From the IMG/VR virus record IMGVR_UViG_3300049008_000044, positions 1-21,508 of that record: a stretch of 21,508 nt of DNA. One strand, written 5' to 3'. The notes beneath the pieces were generated by a model, which worked only from the letters and a program-made list of their open reading frames with translations, was not told where the DNA came from and made no database searches. The position numbers were made by a program, and so were the translations under genes. Source of the DNA: a virus. Of this stretch, positions 5,465 through 14,132 are shown piece by piece (position 1 is the first letter of the stretch; each line of letters starts with the position of its first letter).

Positions 5465-5840
5465 TATCTCGTAACTCCATCAAAAGCTTACCTAACACAT
5501 TATCACCTCTCCCATTACATACTCCCCAGAATGTATCACCCCAGGTATTGTGCTCGATTATATCTTCTTCAACAGACTTAAGTCTTTCAAGTAACTCTCC
5601 TTTGAACTTACACTTCAGAACACTTCGCATTACATCAACCTTGACCGCCTCCCAATCAGGCCTTAATATGACTCGTCTCCCTTGTGCTTTAGCAGCATAT
5701 CCATTCATGAACTTGAACTGTCCTTTTTCAATACCTAGCTTACATTTCTCAGCTTGAAACATACTCTCCGCGCAGGGATACCCTTCAACATTACAAGAGT
5801 ACATATTACTGAGAAAGGCATACGGACCTTTAAACAACAT
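5457..5840 (-). CDS. NADAR/YbiA-family N-glycosidase
   Basis: NADAR-family enzymes cleave N-glycosidic bonds; YbiA acts on riboflavin intermediates, and other members remove ADP-ribose from guanine in DNA. The 127-residue protein shows the family blocks in order: GPYAFLSNMY (5-14), ES-x-FQAEKC (25-33), AKAQGRRV-x-LRPDWEAVK (50-67), and the C-terminal E-x-N-x-W-x-D-x-FWGVC with GRGDNxLGKLLM (96-121). All conserved regions look intact, so it should be active. It is the first gene after the promoter at 5878-5894 and a perfect 9-bp leader hairpin, with AGGAGA before the ATG. A counter-defence role against DNA ADP-ribosylation or NAD-based immunity is attractive but inferred. Confidence 0.9.
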   Translation of the reverse strand: MLFKGPYAFLSNMYSCNVEGYPCAESMFQAEKCKLGIEKGQFKFMNGYAAKAQGRRVILRPDWEAVKVDVMRSVLKCKFKGELLERLKSVEEDIIEHNTWGDTFWGVCNGRGDNVLGKLLMELRDND

Positions 5841-5856
5841 AAACTTCTCCTAAGTT

Positions 5857-5879
5857 AGAGCTAAGACATCCTTAGCTCT
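5857..5879 (-). other. Leader hairpin D (9-bp perfect stem)
   Basis: AGAGCTAAG (5857-5865) pairs with CTTAGCTCT (5871-5879) over a 5-base loop. It begins at the 3' edge of the promoter at 5878-5894 and ends about 15 bases before the NADAR start codon. Its sequence differs from copies A-C, but its place, directly after a promoter, is the same. Confidence 0.8.
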
Positions 5880-5894
5880 TTCTATATAAGGTAC
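5878..5894 (-). promoter_or_regulatory. Candidate single-subunit-RNAP promoter P3
   Basis: Minus strand GTACCTTATATAGAAAG, starting one base past the stop codon of the MuF-RNA polymerase gene. It would drive the unit from NADAR to the SleB-like gene. The wider context TAGGGTACC resembles P1 (TAGGTACC). Confidence 0.78.
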
Positions 5895-5895
5895 C

Positions 5896-8800
5896 CTATC
5901 CTACGCCATAGAATCCAAGGTCTTCTGAGAAGCCCTCTGGTATAGGTGCAAGTATGTCTGACTTCTTAAGTATGTCAGATTCAATGATTACTCTCCCGCC
6001 TATAACACTTCTACCTGCGACTGGGATTAACCCTGTATCAATAGCTTCATTAAGATACTTATCGAACAACTCTTTTGGAAGACCTCTGTTTCGCATCTCA
6101 GTGAGTGTATTAAACACTACATTAGAGTCTAACATCGTTGCATATATTTCTCTAAGAGCTTTACGTCCAGCTAACATATCGACAGTATTCATGAAAAAAG
6201 CGTCATGTATAGTGCTTGTCTTAAGACCTTTACTCTTTCCCCATAAATGAAACCTCTTAACTATAACAGCGTCATTTGAGTGGTTTCCATTCACTGCAAA
6301 CGCAGTCCTAGCACTAGACACATCTGCAATATCATTTATCTTACCTTCTGCATTGATTACTTGTTGCCACCAAGTTGCCTCTGTCTTCTGAGGAACTTGT
6401 ACTATGTTGTTTACCCAGTTGCCATTCTCATTCTTATAGTGCAGACGCTCCTCGAACTTAGCTGTAAAGTTCTGTTCAATAACCTTTCCGTCAAAGTTTA
6501 CCCAAGGGACATTCGTCCATGCTCTAGGGAGTTTGTTAGCAGTGAATAGTTTGAACTCGAACAACTTCTTGACTTCAAAGAGTTCAACCTTAAGATACTT
6601 AGCTCCAGTTCTACGATACTTAGGTGGAGCTTCGCCATACAAGATAGAGTGAAGTGTACTCTTAGGTTGCCAAGGTCCCCATCGTTTAAGCATCTTCTCA
6701 CTAACTGCTTCGTTAGCCTTTAATCCTAACACCTCAGACACAATAGGTGGAAGTTTATATCCAGCTTTTTCAGTACCTAATAGCTGAGTTTTAGCCACTT
6801 CTTTCCAGTCAAAGGCAGAGTTCTTAGGCTTGGCTGTCTTCATGTAATCCTCAGCTAACCTTCCAAAGAACTTAGTAAAGCCTTTTAACACAGGTACTTT
6901 CTCAGACAAGTGCTTAGACATAATCTTAGCTATGTTGGAGAAGTCTTGAGGTGTTATGACACGGTCGTACTGTGATGTCATCTTACGAACTAAGTCCTTG
7001 GTCTTAGGGTCAAGGAAGTAAAGTTGTTCCATAATCTCATCATCAATGCTCAGGCCTTTGTTAAAGATGTCCTTCACATTCTTACGAAGAGCTTGATACT
7101 CTGCGTAGGTGTCAGGGTCGAACCTGTAGCGGGCTGCACGGGCTGAGATTTCATCTAACACAATATCACGGTCACTTGCTTTGACTACAAGTGTTCCTTG
7201 TTCTTTACCTAAAACTTTAGCTAACTTTCCTTCAACACTAAGTATCCCAGTACGCTCACCAGCACCATAGAATGTCACCATGTTCTGAGCCTTGGCTGCC
7301 TTACGCAAATCTTTCTCAGTAAGTCCTAGCTTCAAGTTAAGTGTCTTGAACTCAGGGTCATCAAAGGTAGCTGCTGCAATCTCATCATACAGCCTACGCT
7401 TCTGAGTTGTAGGGATTACATTAGACATAGCCGCAAGCTCCTTATTGCGAGTAGTCATTGCTATGATTTGTGCACCAGAGCTTGAAGCATCTTGCTCTAA
7501 GGCTAAGGCTGTTTTATAGTCTATAAGTGTAGCTAAGTTCTCAGGGGTGTAGGCATCTCTTCGGGAAGGTTTAAACTGCCAATCTTTTACGGTAGATGTC
7601 AATCCACCATCATACCCGAACTCTAGCTCCTTAGGTTTTCCTGGAACTATTACAATCTCCCCTTCCTTCTTAACTAACACATCCTCTTGAATCCATAACT
7701 CTCTTGTTAGTGTTACATTAGGTGTTTGTGCAAGAGTTGGAGAGTACGTCTTTGGATTACCTTCAACTTTGTACACATACAATCGCTTACCTGCAATATC
7801 TGAGTTTATCTTCCTAAGTGCACCTTGTAGTGTCTCAGATACAGACACCCTAGGAGTCTTCACATTCTCATAACCTTTAGATGTAATGTAATTATAAGGT
7901 ACTTTAGGTGTTAAAGTTAGTGAATCTAACGGTGTTTCACTGACATAAAACAAACCATCATCTAAGTAGAAGTTTCTGACGTTATTCTCTAAGAACTTAT
8001 CTATCTTAGCTGTTTCCATAGCGAACCTGTAGAACTTACCAAACTCTTCACCTTCTACACCTGCTGCGAAGTCAGACTCAAGGATAAATCTTATATCTGC
8101 TGGTTTAGCTCGCAGCATAGCATTACCTAGTTCTATCATCTTAGGCCGCCACATCTTAGCGACCTCTTGACGGCCAGTCATACTTAAGGAGTTGTAAGGA
8201 CCCTCAAACTTATCAGACAGACCTCCTAGAAATGCCCCAATTTGGTCTTGGAAGTTATCAAAAGCCTCCTTAGAGAAGTTCTTGGTTTCTTCTGTGTTCA
8301 GATAAGGTCTAAATGTCTCACCTGACTGAGGGCTTATCATGCCTCTATCATAGACCCTTGCACGATGGTCTACGAAGGCATGATTAGAGAAAGCTGTGTT
8401 TTCCTTAGACAACCACTCCATAGACTTAAAACGTTCATAGGCATCACCACGTCCACCTATATAGTGTTTATATTCATTAAGTCCATCGTAGAACTTAGCC
8501 TTACCTTTATCATCTTGGTAATACAAGAGTTTCTGTGTGAAGTTGTAGAACTCGGGGTCAATCCTGTACTTAGCCTCACCTGCCCAGTTCATAGCATCAG
8601 CTAGAGAGTCATCCACAAGTTCATCAGGGAAGTCCTTAAAGGAGTTAGTTGATGTGATTGGAATCCTTGTATCTTCATAACCTAAGACACCTCTGTCAGT
8701 CCAGTAGGTCTTATATCCAGGTCTAATCACTAGCTTGTTCTTATCAGAGGTTACAGCAGTACGCAACCCAAGCTCTACCTTGCGGGTTAGATTGGAGTAC

Positions 8801-10932
8801 TCCAAGATACGAGGGTCAACAATACGAAGGTTGTAAGATATTGTGTCATAGTAAGGTCCGAAGTAGGTACCACTCATGCGACTCTTCATACGCTTCTTCT
8901 GTACACCAAAAGTCTCAATCTTAAAGTATTTACTTACACGGTTAGAGTTCAATATCTTAAGTCCTGCTTGATACCAAGTCTCTCTACTGCCATTTAAGTT
9001 GGCATGGTTATACAAGTCACGTCCTAAAGATAGTGCTAAGGAGTCTCTATCAGGCCCGTCAGCCATACCTAGTCTATGTGCAAACCTAAGATAGAACTGT
9101 TGAAGGTCTCTATCACTGAGTCTAGCGCGGACAACTAAAGGTATATCACGAGTTATTAATCCATGTAAGTCACGAGCTATCTTAGGGGCTACTTTATCTT
9201 CCCACAGATTCTTAGCACGGATATTAGGCAGGAAATTGTCGTGAAGCTCCTGCAAGGTTGTTTGTCCTAGGATAGAGTCTGTATAGCCCTCTAACTTTAA
9301 CTTCTTGAGAACGTCTGAACCAGACCTTATAGATGTTTCAATCATATCAGATACATTCATTACATCAAACTTCATCTGTGATACGGACACAGCCTTAAAG
9401 TTACCCCAGGCTTGTGGGTTCTCTCTAAACCTTGTGAATAACACTCTGAGGTTCTCTGTAACAGCAACAGCTTCGTTTACACCTAAACTGTCTCTCATTG
9501 TCTCAGAGAAGTTAGTTATGAACTCCTTGTCGGCAACCGTTAACACTTTACTATCATTGACTAATCTTCTACTTGAATCTATTGAAGCGAAGCTAGGTTG
9601 ATACCTACGGACATCTTCATAGTTTCTTGTTACAGGATTAAATATAAGTTGTGCCTCTGTAGGTAAGTTATTCAATACCCTTGTACGCATCGAGCGTTTA
9701 CTTCCTATTAGCACACCACGGTAGTTAGTTAGGCTCAGTAAACCTTCTAAGTCACCTCCTTGCAATTCATAGTATTCCTTCAATGTTTTCTGTAACTCTT
9801 TGCTTGCAATAAAATCATCAGGTGTTGTTGCCCACAGTTTAAGGGAATCTAGCTTCTGTTTAGCGTGTGCAAACATTACTGTATCTCCTTCCATTATGTA
9901 ACTATTATCTAGTGCTCTTAACTGCTTGATGCTCAATAAGTCACCTACTTTATTTACATATTTATCTAGTGTCAAATTACCTTTCTGGAATAAATTAACC
10001 TTGACATCAGAGCCTAGGTGTTTCATTTGAACTTCAACAGGCTGCCTAGTAAGCCAGTCTTGATAGGATTCAGATAAGGCTGTGTTTCCGTCATAATAAG
10101 CCTTCTGTTTATCTGACAGGCCAGCTAGGTTTCTCTTACGGATGTGCTGGACTGAATCTGAGGAGGCTGCCATACTCCAACTCTTAAACACAGGTGAGGT
10201 AGTAGACCTGCAATGCCAGTGAGCAGGAGGTAAGTGAGCATAGTCTCCCAAAGGGAACACCTTGTGGTCGCGGCTTGCACACAAGTTAGTAGTGCGGCTG
10301 TCAAGTACGGCTATATATTGCCATCCAGAGAGTATGTGCGAGTTAGCCTCAAACACTTGCTGGTCAGCCTGGGCTGCCACGCTTGTTGTTGCTGTGACTA
10401 CTAAACCTTTAGCCTGGTTTCGGGTTATTGCATGGACACTTCCTTTGCGAACACTCTGTGCTATCTCTGCTTGAGACAAACCTTCTGACAATCCTTTTGA
10501 TATTACACCAGATAACCTCTTACGTTCATCAACTGAGATACCTTGCCATCCTTGTTCAAGTGTCATATCACTATGTAAAGGTTTCTTTAATACAGTCTCA
10601 GTTATTGACCTTTCAGGTCTTAGGATTCTGGCTATCTTTCCACCTATAGCTTCTAAATTGCCATAAGTGTAAGATACTTGGTTTGATGCAAGCTCCAGTA
10701 AACCTCTCTTTGTGACACTATGGTTAGTTGTATGTGTACGTTCTATCTCTGTTTTAATCTTTGCTGTTAAGGCTTGCTTGGAACCTTTGTGGTTTCCTAT
10801 TAGTTTATCTAACTTGGTTTCATGTTGAGTTAAGTTCACTGAAACTTTACTACTCATGTTCTCTTCATAAGACCTTAGAGCGACAGCACGGTGGACACTT
10901 GCGTCATAAAGGTCTGTGTTTGCGTTGTTCAT
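5896..10932 (-). CDS. MuF head protein fused to a T7-type single-subunit RNA polymerase (putative virion RNAP)
   Basis: This 1,678-residue protein has two recognisable parts. Residues about 120-250 are a MuF-like head-morphogenesis domain, ending in AVLDSRTTNLC (208-218), PPAHWHCRS (235-243). Residues about 780-1678 carry the catalytic signature of single-subunit DNA-dependent RNA polymerases: DHRARVY (855-861; T7 DWRGRVY), motif A LEQDASSSGAQ with Asp1148 (T7 Asp537), motif B R1210-x3-K1214-x7-Y1222-G1223 (T7 R627, K631, Y639, G640), HSND at 1551-1554 (T7 His784), and motif C IHD with Asp1577 (T7 Asp812). Both catalytic aspartates are present, so activity is expected. The middle (250-780) is unassigned and may hold promoter-binding or virion functions. 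AGGA precedes the ATG at 10932. MuF proteins sit inside heads near the portal, so packaging in the virion is inferred; N4 is the precedent for an injected polymerase. Confidence 0.88.
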   Translation of the reverse strand: MNNANTDLYDASVHRAVALRSYEENMSSKVSVNLTQHETKLDKLIGNHKGSKQALTAKIKTEIERTHTTNHSVTKRGLLELASNQVSYTYGNLEAIGGKIARILRPERSITETVLKKPLHSDMTLEQGWQGISVDERKRLSGVISKGLSEGLSQAEIAQSVRKGSVHAITRNQAKGLVVTATTSVAAQADQQVFEANSHILSGWQYIAVLDSRTTNLCASRDHKVFPLGDYAHLPPAHWHCRSTTSPVFKSWSMAASSDSVQHIRKRNLAGLSDKQKAYYDGNTALSESYQDWLTRQPVEVQMKHLGSDVKVNLFQKGNLTLDKYVNKVGDLLSIKQLRALDNSYIMEGDTVMFAHAKQKLDSLKLWATTPDDFIASKELQKTLKEYYELQGGDLEGLLSLTNYRGVLIGSKRSMRTRVLNNLPTEAQLIFNPVTRNYEDVRRYQPSFASIDSSRRLVNDSKVLTVADKEFITNFSETMRDSLGVNEAVAVTENLRVLFTRFRENPQAWGNFKAVSVSQMKFDVMNVSDMIETSIRSGSDVLKKLKLEGYTDSILGQTTLQELHDNFLPNIRAKNLWEDKVAPKIARDLHGLITRDIPLVVRARLSDRDLQQFYLRFAHRLGMADGPDRDSLALSLGRDLYNHANLNGSRETWYQAGLKILNSNRVSKYFKIETFGVQKKRMKSRMSGTYFGPYYDTISYNLRIVDPRILEYSNLTRKVELGLRTAVTSDKNKLVIRPGYKTYWTDRGVLGYEDTRIPITSTNSFKDFPDELVDDSLADAMNWAGEAKYRIDPEFYNFTQKLLYYQDDKGKAKFYDGLNEYKHYIGGRGDAYERFKSMEWLSKENTAFSNHAFVDHRARVYDRGMISPQSGETFRPYLNTEETKNFSKEAFDNFQDQIGAFLGGLSDKFEGPYNSLSMTGRQEVAKMWRPKMIELGNAMLRAKPADIRFILESDFAAGVEGEEFGKFYRFAMETAKIDKFLENNVRNFYLDDGLFYVSETPLDSLTLTPKVPYNYITSKGYENVKTPRVSVSETLQGALRKINSDIAGKRLYVYKVEGNPKTYSPTLAQTPNVTLTRELWIQEDVLVKKEGEIVIVPGKPKELEFGYDGGLTSTVKDWQFKPSRRDAYTPENLATLIDYKTALALEQDASSSGAQIIAMTTRNKELAAMSNVIPTTQKRRLYDEIAAATFDDPEFKTLNLKLGLTEKDLRKAAKAQNMVTFYGAGERTGILSVEGKLAKVLGKEQGTLVVKASDRDIVLDEISARAARYRFDPDTYAEYQALRKNVKDIFNKGLSIDDEIMEQLYFLDPKTKDLVRKMTSQYDRVITPQDFSNIAKIMSKHLSEKVPVLKGFTKFFGRLAEDYMKTAKPKNSAFDWKEVAKTQLLGTEKAGYKLPPIVSEVLGLKANEAVSEKMLKRWGPWQPKSTLHSILYGEAPPKYRRTGAKYLKVELFEVKKLFEFKLFTANKLPRAWTNVPWVNFDGKVIEQNFTAKFEERLHYKNENGNWVNNIVQVPQKTEATWWQQVINAEGKINDIADVSSARTAFAVNGNHSNDAVIVKRFHLWGKSKGLKTSTIHDAFFMNTVDMLAGRKALREIYATMLDSNVVFNTLTEMRNRGLPKELFDKYLNEAIDTGLIPVAGRSVIGGRVIIESDILKKSDILAPIPEGFSEDLGFYGVG

Positions 10933-10953
10933 TGCTACATCCTGCCTTGTTAA

Positions 10954-10979
10954 AAGGCTGCCCAGTTAAGAGCAGCCTT
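10954..10979 (-). terminator. Terminator-like hairpin before the MuF-RNAP gene
   Basis: On the minus strand AAGGCTGC pairs perfectly with GCAGCCTT (plus-strand arms 10954-10961 and 10972-10979) and is followed by TTTT. It lies between the LamG gene and the MuF-RNAP gene. The U tract is short, so it may be a partial terminator or processing hairpin lowering polymerase expression relative to the structural genes. Confidence 0.6.
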
Positions 10980-10984
10980 GGTGG

Positions 10985-11863
10985 TTAAATACGACTCATT
11001 ATATCTTCTGTAGATGTCGCTGTTGTTCCTATACGATACACATTAGACAATGTATCTCTTAATAACAGTAGGTTGCTTGTGGAAGAGCCTCCCTCAACTA
11101 CTGACATTGTACCTATTACAACTACTAGCGCACTATCTGTAAAGGTATCAATGCCAGACTCAACCGCCGACATCGTGCCTGTATAAACACCGGCCCAAAG
11201 CTCAGTCGGCGGGGTAAAGGTTGTGGTATGTCTAGCAATGCCTTTGGTTATTCTTACATTATCAATCTTACCTGTTAAGTTTCGATTACCATCTACTGTC
11301 TGCCCACCAATGATTGGTGTATGAGCTGCGTTATAGTATAAGGGTAACGCACTTGTAAATGATTGCTTTAAAACCCCATCTACAAATAAATAAAAATTAT
11401 TGCCGCTGCGGTCTAGCTCAACATGATATTGAGTGTTAAAAGATAATGCCATTATCTCAGCGTAAGCCGCAACACCCCAAGTGCTGCCAGTACTTGACAT
11501 ATAAAGTGACAACGAGCCACCAGAAGTTATGCTGAAACTAAAAGGTGAGAAAATATCCCCGTTTGACATCTGTACAAGCCGACTGAAGAATGCACTCAGA
11601 GCTGAATAACTGAATAGAAATTCAACTGTAAAATCACCTGTTGAAAAGACCCAATCACTACTTGCAGCTATGACATTACTAGTGTTTACTGTGCCGTCAA
11701 ATAACCCACTGCTAACTCCACTTAACGGAGCAGTTGTTGATAGTTTTGCATTGCCAAAAGCCGTAACTGTATGCCCCTTATCATCTATAAAGGTCGTGCT
11801 ATTATTTGCGCCCTCCATGCGCATATTGAGTACAACATTATCCCAATACGGGTCAAAAGCCAT
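10985..11863 (-). CDS. LamG/concanavalin-like virion surface protein
   Basis: The 292-residue protein begins with a LamG-like (concanavalin A-type lectin) domain over about residues 8-215: opening strands with NMRMEGANNSTTFIDDKGH, a central FSTGDFTVEFLF strand pair, YHVELDRSGNNFYLFVDG, and the closing GKIDNVRITKGIARH with FTPP. The tail repeats a short GTMS-x-VE-x-G motif (about 231 and 252), typical of phage tail or head decoration proteins. GGGAGG precedes the ATG at 11863. It follows the portal and a 122-aa structural gene, which suggests a virion surface, sugar-binding role. Bases here look richer in GC than the neighbouring genes. Confidence 0.8.
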   Translation of the reverse strand: MAFDPYWDNVVLNMRMEGANNSTTFIDDKGHTVTAFGNAKLSTTAPLSGVSSGLFDGTVNTSNVIAASSDWVFSTGDFTVEFLFSYSALSAFFSRLVQMSNGDIFSPFSFSITSGGSLSLYMSSTGSTWGVAAYAEIMALSFNTQYHVELDRSGNNFYLFVDGVLKQSFTSALPLYYNAAHTPIIGGQTVDGNRNLTGKIDNVRITKGIARHTTTFTPPTELWAGVYTGTMSAVESGIDTFTDSALVVVIGTMSVVEGGSSTSNLLLLRDTLSNVYRIGTTATSTEDIMSRI

Positions 11864-11874
11864 AATAACCTCCC

Positions 11875-12243
11875 TTATGAGTGTATAATAGCTGCGGAGG
11901 TTATAGATACCACTGAGCCAACGGTAATACTAACATTGTTTAAGTTAATATCGCTTCCAGACGTTCCAACTGTCAGACCTGTAATAATATCCGTCCCAGC
12001 GGTTGCTGTTCTAATCCGCGCTTCTGCTGCCGTTCCCGTTGCATCCGCTGAGGTGTCTTGTAATGCTTGTGTAAGTGTTAACACGAGACCTATTACTGTA
12101 CCTGCTGTTGCGGCAAGTGGTATGGTTGCCAAAATAGAACCCATTGAAGTAGTACCTATCTCTAAGACACCTGTAGACCCAATTTGTGCAACTACTGCGT
12201 TCATTCGTGCGGATTTTACTGCGGTTGTGTAAATGACCGACAT
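11875..12243 (-). CDS. Small phage structural protein (122 aa)
   Basis: The 122-residue protein is Thr/Ala/Gly/Ile-rich, almost free of charges and likely all beta. Its pattern (SARMNAVVAQIGSTGVLEIGT near the start, ATIPLA, DTSADATGTAAEARI, and a closing NLNNVSITVGSVVSITSA) matches a small family commonly found among phage head and tail genes, with no proven role. AGGAGT precedes the ATG at 12243, which lies at the end of the portal gene. It is too short for a standard major capsid protein. Decoration or tail component is the best guess. Confidence 0.7.
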   Translation of the reverse strand: MSVIYTTAVKSARMNAVVAQIGSTGVLEIGTTSMGSILATIPLAATAGTVIGLVLTLTQALQDTSADATGTAAEARIRTATAGTDIITGLTVGTSGSDINLNNVSITVGSVVSITSAAIIHS

Positions 12244-12244
12244 T

Positions 12245-13732
12245 CTAATACTCCTGTTTAGTTTGTTTAGGGATAAGCTCAGAAGAGTTAATCTCTTCTA
12301 TTGCTTCTTTGTCATCGTAAGTCTCAGGGAGTAAGTCATTCTTCCGTAGCAGTGATAACCACACAGACCTAGGGAGTAACCCTTGTTGATACCATTCGGT
12401 AGCAAGCCGTAACCAATCTGCACCAATAGGGGTAGGGTCAAAGTCCACAGAAAGTTCAACAGATACTTCATAAAGCTTGTTATACTTCCAGAAAAGCATA
12501 CACTCAATAGCTGCTTTTAAGGACGTGCATATTTGTGTATTTAGAAGACCTAGTTGAGATGTCTGTGCAGAATCCCTAAGTTCCAGCGCAACACCTGATT
12601 GAACGTTCTCAGGTGCTAACATACGCACACCTAGTTTAGCTAAATCTTCTATAGACGATGCGATGGCTTTTTCCATATCTTGAAGAGCCTCTGTGGGAGT
12701 AGCTAATACACCTATTGTATCACCCTGGTCGAGCCTAATCCAAGAACCTAATCCTGCTGATATAGCATCCTCGAATGATTCTTTGTTCATAGTGGTAGAA
12801 ACCCAAGGTGTGTACGCCGCAGAGTTGTACAGCAGGTGGTTTCTTCTACTTAGTTTGTTGTACAGAGACACCTCTTTATTAACAAATGTGCCAAGGAAAG
12901 GTTGCACTATATCAATACTACCGTTTGTTGGCCACGCTGGGATATATGTTAAAGGTTTGTCACTTGCCTGTGGAGTGACAGTATCTATCAGCTCAAAAGT
13001 AGGAGCCTTTCTGTTAGTCTGTGACTGAACCTTGCCCTCTGATACAATGGCGCCATTAGTTACTTTGTGTTTATAGTGAAGTATCTCGTAATTACCTTCT
13101 TTGTTTAATTGGTGGACATACACAACTTCTGTCAACACAGGGTGGTAAGGGCTCTCCTCAGTAAACTCCTCGAAGAACCCTCTGATTATAACTCTAGATA
13201 GATTACCTTCTCTATCTGCTGCCCAGTTGATAACATCTTGTGCTCTCCACACTACAGGAAACGGAAACACATCTTTACCTGATTCAGAGGGATGGTCCAC
13301 ATATATCCATGAGCGACTTGTCTGTAGCTCCTCTATTAATACTTCCTGCAAAAATGACACAAGAGATGAGTTATTACTACCTATCTTCGAGGCCAACCAC
13401 TCATCTACTTCTGCTGGTGTACCTTCGGGAAGTACAATCTTAGGAGCCTTTCGCAGAAGACCTCCGATTAAGACTCTTAAGAATTGGCTGGTAACTCCTG
13501 GAAGTTCAGCTTCTGCTCTATAGAAGTTATACTGTGTTTGCGACATAGATGCACTGAAGGGTATCAACAGGTTGCTGAAATTAACTAAGTCCAGTAAACC
13601 GTCTAACTCCTTTACAGCATTCTCACCACTACATACCGCATTACACTTTACCCAAGTAGGTAACATAGACTCGTACGCAGGGCACGGGTCAGCTACATTC
13701 TTAAAGGTTTGGTTACTAACTTGAACTGCCAT
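12245..13732 (-). CDS. Portal protein (DUF4055 type)
   Basis: Portal proteins form the dodecameric ring at one head vertex through which DNA enters and leaves. The 495-residue protein fits the DUF4055 portal family: an N-terminal PAYESMLPTWVKCNAVCSGENAVKE block, FYRAEAELPGVTSQFLRVLIGGLLRKAP, a central SRSWIYVDHP strand, and the clip-to-stem region from about 330 with LGVRMLAPENVQSGVALELRDSAQTSQL. Length is normal. AAAGGAGA precedes the ATG at 13732, which overlaps the end of the membrane coiled-coil gene by 17 bp. MuF proteins are normally encoded near portal genes, which agrees with the MuF domain two genes downstream. Confidence 0.88.
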   Translation of the reverse strand: MAVQVSNQTFKNVADPCPAYESMLPTWVKCNAVCSGENAVKELDGLLDLVNFSNLLIPFSASMSQTQYNFYRAEAELPGVTSQFLRVLIGGLLRKAPKIVLPEGTPAEVDEWLASKIGSNNSSLVSFLQEVLIEELQTSRSWIYVDHPSESGKDVFPFPVVWRAQDVINWAADREGNLSRVIIRGFFEEFTEESPYHPVLTEVVYVHQLNKEGNYEILHYKHKVTNGAIVSEGKVQSQTNRKAPTFELIDTVTPQASDKPLTYIPAWPTNGSIDIVQPFLGTFVNKEVSLYNKLSRRNHLLYNSAAYTPWVSTTMNKESFEDAISAGLGSWIRLDQGDTIGVLATPTEALQDMEKAIASSIEDLAKLGVRMLAPENVQSGVALELRDSAQTSQLGLLNTQICTSLKAAIECMLFWKYNKLYEVSVELSVDFDPTPIGADWLRLATEWYQQGLLPRSVWLSLLRKNDLLPETYDDKEAIEEINSSELIPKQTKQEY

Positions 13733-14087
13733 CTAAGTCTCCTTTTCTTCTAAGATGAAGTTCCTTGCAGAGTTCATTAACCACAGAAGTAAGTTTTTCG
13801 ATGGAAACTGAATCCACTTCTCTATGCGACTCGATAAGTCTTTCAATTGCTTCGTTATGCTTCTCATTCAGACGCTCTATCTGAGCCATGTGAGCAGAGT
13901 TAGTGGCAAGTACAGTAGCAACATTGGTTGCGTTCACTAACTTCATTTCTGCTGAGAAAGCCTTCTCTCTCTCTGTTATGTATCTGACTGCCCAGATTAT
14001 TGCTAAAATGAACATACACAGACCAACAAGAGATAGTTGATAGCCATCCTTAGCGTCTGTTACTGCTGTTAACGGTATTGTTCCCAT
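13716..14087 (-). CDS. Membrane-anchored coiled-coil protein, possible holin
   Basis: The 123-residue protein has one transmembrane helix (about residues 18-37, LSLVGLCMFILAIIWAVRYI) and then a long charged coiled coil (about 60-110). It lies directly downstream of the spanin genes, so a holin-like or other lysis role is suggested by position. One membrane span plus a long cytoplasmic coil is not a classical holin layout, so a virion or membrane scaffold role is also possible. AGGAAA precedes the ATG at 14087, behind the weak promoter-like site at 14109-14123. Confidence 0.6.
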   Translation of the reverse strand: MGTIPLTAVTDAKDGYQLSLVGLCMFILAIIWAVRYITEREKAFSAEMKLVNATNVATVLATNSAHMAQIERLNEKHNEAIERLIESHREVDSVSIEKLTSVVNELCKELHLRRKGDLDGSSS

Positions 14088-14100
14088 AAGATTTCCTGTG

Positions 14101-14123
14101 TAATTAACCTATATAAAGAGGTT
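14101..14123 (-). promoter_or_regulatory. Weak promoter-like site, variant of P1-P4
   Basis: The minus strand carries TTATATAG within ACCTCTTTATATAGGTTA, sharing the core with P1-P4 but not the upstream GYACC or the GAAAG. It is intergenic, between the spanin stop and the 123-aa gene. It could be a weaker promoter; the lack of the full motif keeps confidence low. Confidence 0.3.
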
Positions 14124-14132
14124 GTGTTGTTT

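Noticed and set aside
8455-8474. T7-promoter-like ACACTATATAGG on the minus strand
   Set aside because: It is inside the polymerase gene, lacks the upstream bases shared by P1-P4, and has no start codon arrangement after it.
11771-12232. Plus-strand 153-codon open frame
   Set aside because: It is antisense to the 122-aa structural gene and the start of the LamG gene, which both have good ribosome sites and family similarity; no plus-strand ribosome site or homology is seen.
10985-12243. Major capsid protein among the genes after the portal
   Set aside because: The 292-aa protein is LamG-like with decoration-type repeats, and the 122-aa protein is too short; neither shows features of an HK97-fold capsid.
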